From positions 62,001 to 126,000 of the forward strand of contig NW_026612055.1 of NCBI RefSeq assembly GCF_029931775.1: a DNA stretch of 64,000 nt, given 5' to 3'. This document shows positions 56,401 through 64,000 of the stretch, piece by piece (position 1 is the first letter of the stretch; each line of letters begins with the position of its first letter). Below the pieces are notes generated by a model that saw only the letters and a list, made by a program, of their open reading frames with translations, made no database searches and was not told where the DNA came from. The stretch comes from Euleptes europaea (lineage: Eukaryota > Chordata > Lepidosauria > Squamata > Sphaerodactylidae). A program made the translations under genes and the position numbers.

Positions 56401-59400
56401 ATCTTGACATGATTTTTCTCAAGGTATGAAGAAAAGGAGGAGTTTGAGGATCCAGTGGCTTTTCCTCTTGCACAGAAGTGGTGCATCTGGGACTTGTCTG
56501 ATCTAAATCTCTTTTTGGAGAGCATCAAGAAGCAATTCGAAGGTAATGAAGAAACCCTGCAGGGATTTCAGAATGAATGTTAGCTTGGGCTAGATGTCTT
56601 TTAGGCTGCTTATATTGGGGTCCCCAACCATTTTAAGCCCATGGTCCCCTTTGGAATTCAGACACAGCATGGTGGGCGCAGCCACAAATTAGCTTCCACT
56701 GGAAGTGGAGCCAGCCACAAAATGGCTGCTGCAGCTTACCTTCAGTCACACAGAGAAGATTCTTCTGCTGTTGGTGGCAGAAGCTGTTAAAACAATATTT
56801 TAAAAAAGCTAACCAGCCAATCAGAAGCCTTGCTTGGCAAAAGTGCCACCTCGAGTTGGCCTTTTCATTAAATACTTGACAGACACCAATAAAGGGATTG
56901 GTGGGTGCCATGTTGGGGACCCCTGGCTTATATCATTAAAAGACACAGGAATAGGAGGAGTGTGTGTACGAATTAGGTAATTCACCGTGGAAAGTTTTCT
57001 GTTCAGATTTCTCCTGCAACTTTCGTTCTAAATTGCATTGTGTGGATTTTCTCAAAATTATTTTCTGTTGCTTTTCTCTAGTCATTTGTGTCTGTGGACT
57101 GGCAAACTGGTTGGTAGTTGTGGAATGAGCACCTAAAATGAAAGGGAAGGGAAGGAAACTGCCCTTCAGGGCATCCTCATTTAATGGAGAGACCCACCCC
57201 ATCCCTTTCAGGAATACCTACCCCCTTTCTCATTGCAGCTTGTCTGTGGCCAAATTGGACCTATCGAAACTTGTCTCTTTGACTGAGTGTGAGTGTTTGC
57301 TTGAGCATGTAGTAGCTGAGCCCACAGAATAGTCTCAGGGAAACTGATAGCGCTGTCTCAAGCAGATTTACACCCTCCTAAGCCAATTTAAATCAGCAGA
57401 GTTAGAAGGGGGTAAGTCTGCTTAGGATGGCACTGCTGTATGGAATCATCAGGTGTCTGGCTTTAAGACTGAAGGTTGCTCTGTGGAGAGTGATTAAGTG
57501 TTTGATCTTGATTGGTGGGGGAGGTCTTTTTAAGGCATTAGCCTCATCCTGGCAACAGCTGGTCTTTTTGCTCTTTTAGAGAGTAGGATGGTTTTAATTG
57601 CATGTTATAAATTCAGAGCATTTTCTTTATTTTTTCCAAAATAAATTTCACTTTACAGTACAGGTGAGAGGAGCTGTGCATGTTGTGAATGCAACTTTCC
57701 TGGGAAAGAACCAAAGGCTGGAGAGATAAGGCTTTGGCAAAGAAAAGGTCTTGACCTTATTATTAAAAGAACTTCATCTTACCCATTGGGAGTCTGAAGG
57801 GGCTGTCGTTAGCATTTCAGACATGGGCGAGAGGTTGTCAGTCGATACAACTGCAGAACCTCTTTTTGGAAGGATCCTAAGTTTAGCTGGAGTGGACCCT
57901 TGGGCCTCAGTCCTTAGCATGCTTTCTGTGAAGTGAATCTCCAGTCACTCAAAGTGATTAGTAAAAAGAAATGTGAATATTTCCACACAAATAAAATTTG
58001 GAATCCACCCCCCAGAAGTAGGTGTTACTTAACCTTTCAGCCAAAACTTAGAAGAAATATGTACGCGTGTGCCATCAAGTCACAACCAACTTATGCAGAC
58101 CCCAGAAAGAAATATTCAAGGCAAGTGAGAAGCAGAGATTTCTTTTCCCATTGCAGAATCTTTGATCTCCCAACCAAGTACCAACCCTGGTTAGCTTTTG
58201 ATATCTGATGCGGTGGGGCTATACCATGGCACCTTCCCTCCCTGAGAGAAAAAGAGGCCATATTATTAACTGATGTTTTTGTCACAAGATTGGTGATAGG
58301 TACAAGGATCTGCTGCTCACATTCATTTCTTTTGCTTCTTCAGACACTCTGGATTCTGGATTTTACTTGCAGAAAGGTAAATGTTTCTTCATACACCGAT
58401 CAATTATTTCTTAACTAAAAAGCTTCACCTTACAATATGTGTTCTTCTACTTGGTGTTTTTCCAGAGATATCATTACTGGACGCTCTTGTTTTGTTCCTC
58501 AACATTTCTCCCTCCCTGCCACGGCCAGTTCCTTCTTGTTCTGAGGAGGTCTGTCAGGGTGAAAGAGAAGGTGGACTCTTGAGGGGATGAACTGCCTCCT
58601 TTCACCTACCTGACGCCATGTTGAAATGACGGGAGGCCCTTGAGGACCTTTCAGAATCCTGCCCATGAGAGACCCAGACCAGGTTGGGAATCCCATTTCT
58701 CTCAGTGGATTTCTCTACCTGCTTTTCAGGTTTCCCTCATTTTCAAGGTGCTATAAATTGTGTATTGGATCCACTGGTTTGTGGAATGGCAGTGTATAAA
58801 GGCAGAAGTCCAGCGTGCCCTGGTGTTGTTTTCCACTTATTCACACATAATTTGTATTTGATGTTTGGGAGAAGAAGTGGAACTACGTGCCTGTCACTCA
58901 CAAGCCTCCTCTTCAGCTCTTCCGCCTCCCCAGCTGTCACTCAGATGCACACTTCTGGGCAGGAGGAGGCTTTCTTCTGAGTATATTTTAGAGCGAATTC
59001 AGAAAGAAAGGAGATGTTTGCAGGACGAATGCTGGCTTAGATCCATTTTGCTCCCTTCTGCATAGGGTCAATTATTGGCTGCTGTTGGTCAGTTATTGTC
59101 TGTTTATATAAATAGGTTTTCAAACAGAATGGGGGTATATTGAAACATATCAGTCCTTTCCCAAAGCTTTTAGTAATGTTGCAGAACTGGTTTTTGGAGA
59201 GGTAACTCCTGGATATTGGATGTATGTGTGCGTTCAAGGCAGCAAAGTTCTACCTCACTGTAAAGTTACCTCTGCTTTAAAAAGTTTTTACCCTTTGGTG
59301 CTGCCAAACTTGCAAGCATCAGAATAGCATTTTCAAGGCTCTGCAAAATATATGTGAGGCAAGGAAACCCGTTCTTGATGCCTAAGGATGTTTGTTTCTT

Positions 59401-61892
59401 AGCTGAGTTCCAGAATTAAAGTCTTTGTATTCTTCTGCCAAAGGTGACTATTGAGGCATCCATTTTTCCAGCCCAGGTAGGTCATGCTTGAAGTTTGATA
59501 GCTCTGTGATGGTAACTCCAGTGCAGAAGGACTTCCAATTGGTAATATTGCAGCTCTTTTTAAACTGCCACTGAGGATACCATAAGAGAGCTTAGTTTTT
59601 GCAGAGCTGTCAGTAAGTGCTTCCACAGGAGCAGGGAGGGGACATGAATCCAATACCAAGGATATTTCTGTAAATTCTAGCTTGATCCTGGCCATCTTCT
59701 CACAGGTTATTAGCCCTGGGTTCATCCTTTTGGGGAAGTGGTTCCCCCCCCCCCTGCTTCCTAACCACATTTGTGCGCCTGCTGGGATTTCCCAGGTTTT
59801 CTCTGATCTTTCTCAAACCTGGATTGCGGTAAAGCTTGGATGTCTACTATGTGGTTAAGAAAATCCAGATTTTCCCACCTATGTAAGCAGCCATTTCCCT
59901 GATGCTTTCCTTGTGGTGATCATTTCCTTCCCTCACCTCTGGGGGGATTTTTAGTTTTTTAAATATAGGAAATGGTATTATCATTACATAGATATAATGT
60001 TTTACCAATACGTATATCTGATTCTCAGAATTACCAGCCTTCATGAAAAAATAAGTCTCTAGACCTTTCTGTTGTGACAATATACAAGGAAAGGCATCAA
60101 TATAATGATATGGCCCAATGGAGGGGGGTGGGCGCTGCTGGGGGACTGGAGCAGGGGAAGTGGGAGGGGGAACCTGCCATACAGAAGTCCTATTCTTGTT
60201 GCTGCGCTTTATCAGTAGCTTCACCAGCAACAAGGAAACTGCACAAGCCCCTCCCTGTGTGGAAACCACCGCTGAAGCACCTGGGTCTCTCTAGAAGACG
60301 TAGAGAATTTCAAGGGAATCTAAATCCTGCTCTGTCTTCCTTCGCCCCAGTTCCCTTTTCTGTGAAGAACAGAAACCATTAGGGAGGTTTTTTTGGTTCA
60401 AGGTGTTCTGGGAGACACCTTGAATGACAGCAGAAGAGGGGTAATCATTTTTAGAACAAATAATTGAAGGTTGGGTTGAGCAGAAATATTCTTGGGTTAC
60501 AGGAAAAAAATGTACAGCCATAGAGGTCCATACAAAACCTCATTATTTATTTTTAAAATTGTCATAGAACATTGTGAAATCTTTCAAGCACACCAGAGGT
60601 CTTCATCAGGCTGGCTGTTGCAACCTTTAAAAAGACAGAAGAGTGAAAGGCAGATTGTGCAGGCTGTGGAGTGAGGGTCTGATCTCGCAGGCATCCGCTG
60701 AGGGGTGCAGGACATCAGCTCCACTTTACTGCTGTTGTAATAGTACCTTACAGGACATTCCCTGAGAAGCTGCATTCAGTCCAATCTTTGTTATTTCACT
60801 AAAATACATAAACTACTTCAAGTCCATCCAAAATTGTCCCAAATGCCAGCTGAGACACACATCTCCCTGGCAGGCTGAAAGCAATGGCAACTCCCTTCTA
60901 GTCTCTCTTTTGTTCAGAGTCAATTAAAGCCAAATTCAGTGGTATTGCCTGTTTTAAGATGTGTCTGGTATCAGGACTGAGAGCCATGACCCGTTCAACC
61001 CATTCTGTGCCTCTGCTCATTTTCATGTGATTTGGGTGTTTGTGTAAATGCTCTGTCGTGTGATTTCTTATGGGGGGAAATTCGGTGACTGGATTATCCA
61101 TGGTTCTCTTCTCTCTCAAGGTCCCCTGCTTGGGATACGATGTGGTATTTGTGTTCTTTTGGGTTTTTATTGTTGATTTTATCTGCTTTCTCTGGAAGCT
61201 CAGAGGAAGTCTGCTCTGCTGTTTAGCAGCTCAGGAGAAGGCAGGAGAGTCTGTGAAATCCAGGAGGGGGTTGTGAAGAGGTGGGAACAGGAGGAGGACG
61301 CAGAAAAGGCCAGAGGGAGAAATCTCCCAGCTGAAAACGCTTCTCTTGTCTCCTCGTTTCCCCCCCAACAGCATGTGTGACTCTGGATCCAGACACGGCC
61401 CATCCCGGACTCCTCCTGTCTGAGAACTGGAAAAGCGTGAGAGATGGAGAAAAAGCTCAAGCTCTGCTGGACGATCCTGAGAGATTTTCCACATATACTG
61501 CTGTGCTGGGCTGTGAGAGATTCACAGCAGGCCGCCATTTCTGGGAAGTCCTTGTGGGAAGTGAGGAAAGATGGGCTGTGGGGGTGGCCAGAGAGTCTGT
61601 GAGGAGGAAGGGAAGGATCACCTTTGGTCCCGAGAGAGGGATCTGGGCTGTGGGGAAGTGGTGTGGGCACTACAGGGCTTCCATAAAAGGACAATACCAT
61701 CCCCTGTCCCTGACCAGGGAGCCCAAGAGGATTCGAGTCTGCCTGAACTACGCTGGGGGCCGAGTGGCCTTTTTCGACGCTGACCGAGGAGCCCTGATCC
61801 ACGAGTTCTCCGGAGCCTCCTTCTCTGGAGAGACCCTCCTGCCCTTCTTTTGGGTGAATTCAAAAGCCCACCTCAAGCTCTCTTCTTCTTAA
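47043..61892 (+). CDS. TRIM-family E3 ubiquitin ligase, copy C (eight coding exons)
   Basis: Exons 47043-47480, 48409-48573, 49823-49918, 50994-51224, 52423-52445, 54649-54767 (or 56424-56542), 58344-58376, 61372-61892, giving 1626 nt, 541 aa. All splice sites and phases equal those of copy A, and no stop interrupts the frame. RING and both B-box ligand sets are complete. It differs from A by scattered substitutions (Val7 to Leu in the N-terminus, Lys to Glu in the second B-box) and by a cluster of changes in the PRY, where C lacks A's 45-nt tract. It probably encodes a working RING-type ubiquitin ligase with the same architecture. Because A and C are so alike, one could be the other haplotype rather than a second locus. 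Confidence 0.85.
48409..48573 (+). CDS. Copy C exon 2: additional B-box exon
   Basis: 165 nt, phase 0 at both ends. Differs from A by Lys to Glu in CKDDEALIC. All ligands present. Confidence 0.75.
49037..49228 (-). repeat. tRNA-derived SINE in intron 2 of copy C
   Basis: Ortholog of 4108-4300. Confidence 0.65.
49823..49918 (+). CDS. Copy C exon 3: 96-nt coiled-coil start
   Basis: Same as copy A; donor CTC|GTAAGT. Confidence 0.9.
50994..51224 (+). CDS. Copy C exon 4: main coiled coil
   Basis: 231 nt, open; reads like copy A. Confidence 0.9.
52423..52445 (+). CDS. Copy C exon 5: 23-nt microexon
   Basis: Encodes DARCTLQ plus two bases. Confidence 0.85.
53774..54104 (-). repeat. Two SINE pieces (copy C)
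   Basis: Orthologs of 8845-9175. Confidence 0.55.
54649..54767 (+). CDS. Copy C exon 6a: 119-nt linker exon, first version
   Basis: Same sequence and phases as copy A exon 6a. Confidence 0.8.
55023..55486 (-). mobile_element. LTR-like element, probable solo LTR (C block)
   Basis: Same insertion as 10094-10556. A fossil with no internal region seen. Confidence 0.5.
55491..55975. repeat. B-like intronic block (C block)
   Basis: Counterpart of 10560-11045. Confidence 0.6.
56424..56542 (+). CDS. Copy C exon 6b: 119-nt linker exon, alternative version
   Basis: Same as copy A exon 6b; open, with intact splice sites. Confidence 0.7.
56616..56925 (+). mobile_element. hAT-type short element, copy C ortholog
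   Basis: Same site and 8-bp duplication GCTTATAT as 11686-11995. Confidence 0.8.
58055..58240 (-). repeat. 5S-rRNA-derived SINE, degenerate (copy C)
   Basis: Ortholog of 13125-13310. Confidence 0.6.
58344..58376 (+). CDS. Copy C exon 7: 33-nt exon
   Basis: Encodes [11 protein letters not shown], phase as in copy A. Confidence 0.8.
61372..61892 (+). CDS. Copy C exon 8: PRY-SPRY domain and stop
   Basis: 521 nt, TAA at 61890-61892. PRY reads [20 protein letters not shown], then [17 protein letters not shown] has [16 protein letters not shown]. The second half is the same as A. Confidence 0.9.
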
Positions 61893-62036
61893 GACCGTTT
61901 CTCCACACCAGGAGCATCAATGAGGCCTCTCCGGGCTCCCAATCACCAAAACTGACTGGAGTAAAAGGGAGACATTCCCCTTTTTAAATTGTATCTCATT
62001 TCTGAAAGACAAAGTAACACATTTCACTTTATAAGG

Positions 62037-62042
62037 AATAAA
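62037..62042 (+). terminator. Polyadenylation signal AATAAA, copy C
   Basis: Same position relative to the stop as in copy A. Confidence 0.5.
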
Positions 62043-62396
62043 AGGCTTTTTCTCAGGGAGAACTGTGCATAGACTCCCCCCCTCCCCCACCCCTGGGTCT
62101 CCTCCAGCCTCCATTCCTTTCAAGCACAAGAGGAAGAACTGAAGAACAACACGAGGAAGAAAGAGGCCCCTGAAAGTCTAAGTTAATATTCTGGACTTTC
62201 TATTTTCTTTTGCTTTACTGTGCATCACCTGATAGGATTTGCCTCTCTGTTCATCATGGCCTTTCTGAAGGGCGCATAAGACCCTCTCCCTATAAAGGTT
62301 GATACATTCATCACAGTTGTGGTTCAGTTATACCACTGGCTGCAAAGATGTTGCTCTTATGATAAAGTTATGTAACCTTGAAAACTGCTGGCTTGA

Positions 62397-64000
62397 ACTT
62401 CCGGGTCAGAGAGGAACCGCCGTGGACACGCGTCGGATCGCGCTCCGGCTAAGGGTTGCTGGGGGGCAAAAAAACCTGCCCCCCCTCCAGGCAAGCGGCA
62501 CCCCTCGGGAAAAGAGGGGATGCTGATTCAGGCGCAGGCGAGCGGGCCGTCCTAGTAGCGGTCCCTGCTGAGAAATCGTCGGAGACCGCTCGGACGGAGA
62601 GCAGCTGAGAAGCGGGCGCCATTTTCTTCTACCGGCAGCCGGGACAAGCAGCGGGGATTCTCTGATTTAATCACATCAAGTAACTTCAATCTAGTGAATC
62701 TTACTAAATTTCACAACTGAGGTGTCCAACAGTCATTTATTGGGAGGGGGAAAGCATCCTTTTGACTTGCTATAACTCTACTAACAGGATCTGAACTGAA
62801 ACTTGGCTTTTTGCCAGCCATTGCGCAGTTTAAAATCCAGCTGTGCCAACTACTGAAATCACTCATAAAAGGTTCTGTGAGCTGGGAAATAGTTGGCATG
62901 AAATAAATTTTGAATAAAGTGATTATCAAGAATCACTCTCTAAGGTCTGGAATATAAATCAAGTTCCAGGTTTTAACACAGATTTCTAAGTTGATGTATT
63001 GAACAGTGAAAGCCACACACCCCTCTTTGTGGATTACAAATTGCAGCCAACCTAGGACTAATGGGAGATAAAGATAAGAAAGAAAAGCACTCTAAAGAGT
63101 ATCTTAAGGACTCCAAACAATTGCAAATACAGCAGTCTTCTCAACAAACAAGGAGAACTTCAGTCCCAAACATAAATTTAACACCAGTGACTTCACCCTC
63201 CTTAATGGTTACTTCTGTTACAGCCAAAATGGGACCAAAGCCAAAAATGGAGGACACTCTCAGTTCTCTTCATGAAATGATGGCAAAAACACTTCAAGAG
63301 GTGACAGCTATAAAAGGGGAACTGTGCCAAAATACAGTGGCCATCTCTGCCTTAAGAGATTCAATTACCTCTCTGACTGTAAGACAAGACAAGGTGGAGA
63401 TTAAGCTTCAGAAATGCTCACAAGACAACAAAGAAACAAAAAAAGTGGACACTTTGGAGGTTTCGGTACAAGCATTCCAAGAAAGAGGAAAAAAGAGAAG
63501 CTCATATTCAATGTTGGAGCTTTAAGTTAAAGAGAATTGCATTCGCAGTCTGAAAGAGAAAGCTGAAGGAGGAGACCTAAAAAGTTTCTTAAAAGTACAT
63601 CTGGCAGATTTTTTGCAGGAGGAAGAAGAACTCATTGAAGGAATGATTGTAACAACCTGCAGGATCAACTCAGCCTTTGCAACCAGAAATAATGTCCCAA
63701 GAGATTGTTTGGTTCAACTTTTCTTTAGAGGCCATCGAGATCTTATTCTGAACAAACACTACAAGAATCCACTCACAATAGATGGCAACCCGTTGAGAAT
63801 AATGAAGGAGATTCCTGCAAGGCTACTTAGAAAAAGAAAAGACATCTCAGAGATCGCGGAAAGGCTGAAGTTCAACAGGATTCAACACAGATCGGAGTAT
63901 CCACAAGGTATTTCCTTCTTCTTCAAGGCCAAAAGATACAAATTTACAGATACTCTTAAAGCGGAACAATTTCTAATACGATATGATAAGGATCTTCTTA
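62397..64000 (+). mobile_element. L1-like LINE, second copy, cut by window end
   Basis: Matches 17515-19118 nearly base for base, including the ORF1 stop. ORF1 starts at 63061. It continues beyond the window. Confidence 0.8.
63061..64000 (+). pseudogene. L1 ORF1, second copy, interrupted
   Basis: ATG 63061, in-frame TAA at 63523-63525, then reopened to the window end. The same lesion as at 18641. Confidence 0.75.

Overview
The window looks like genomic DNA of a squamate reptile, most likely a lizard. The evidence is vertebrate-type split genes with GT-AG introns, plus the mobile elements: 5S-rRNA/tRNA-derived SINEs of the Sauria type, CR1 and L1-like LINEs, hAT-type short elements with 8-bp target duplications, and a Penelope-like inverted element. 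Nothing suggests a bacterial or viral source. I cannot place it below Squamata.

The window holds three head-to-tail copies of one TRIM-family gene (RING, B-box, coiled coil, PRY-SPRY; the E3 ubiquitin ligase architecture of TRIM27/RFP, TRIM39 and TRIM7), all on the + strand. Copy A is 2108-17010, copy B 26089-40923, copy C 47043-61892. Each copy can be assembled from exons of 438 (423 in B), 165, 96, 231, 23, 119, 33 and about 521-566 nt with consistent phases. This is the classic TRIM exon ladder plus an extra 165-nt exon that encodes a second complete B-box. Copies A and C also carry two versions of the 119-nt exon. Copy A predicts 556 aa and copy C 541 aa. Copy B has an in-frame stop in its coiled-coil exon, a weakened first donor and no AATAAA, so it is probably a decaying copy.

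A and C belong to a block that matches along nearly all its visible length (offset about 44.9 kb, roughly 99% by eye) and shares intronic insertions, an LTR-like element and the same dead L1. B is clearly more diverged. The layout suggests an A-type plus B-type pair amplified in tandem with a period near 45 kb, or a retained second haplotype in the assembly. A and C differ most in the 5' (PRY) part of the last exon, where A carries a B-like tract.

Region by region: 1-2107 is upstream sequence with a 0.8-kb tandem array of an ATTGCCCATAG motif; 2108-17010 is gene A; 17515-21248 is a broken L1-like LINE cut by a hAT-like end; 21490-22420 is a GC-rich inverted minisatellite and GC-rich tract; 22425-25632 is CR1, nested SINEs and an unknown terminal-inverted-repeat element; 25633-25918 is a hAT short element just upstream of gene B; 26089-40923 is gene B with many nested insertions, including a Penelope-like inverted dimer with hammerhead-ribozyme-like motifs; 40924-47042 is spacer with SINEs, tandem units and the second copy of the array; 47043-61892 is gene C; 62397-64000 is the second copy of the L1, cut by the window end.

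All coordinates come from reading the sequence. Repeat family names rest on recognised motifs, not on a database search.
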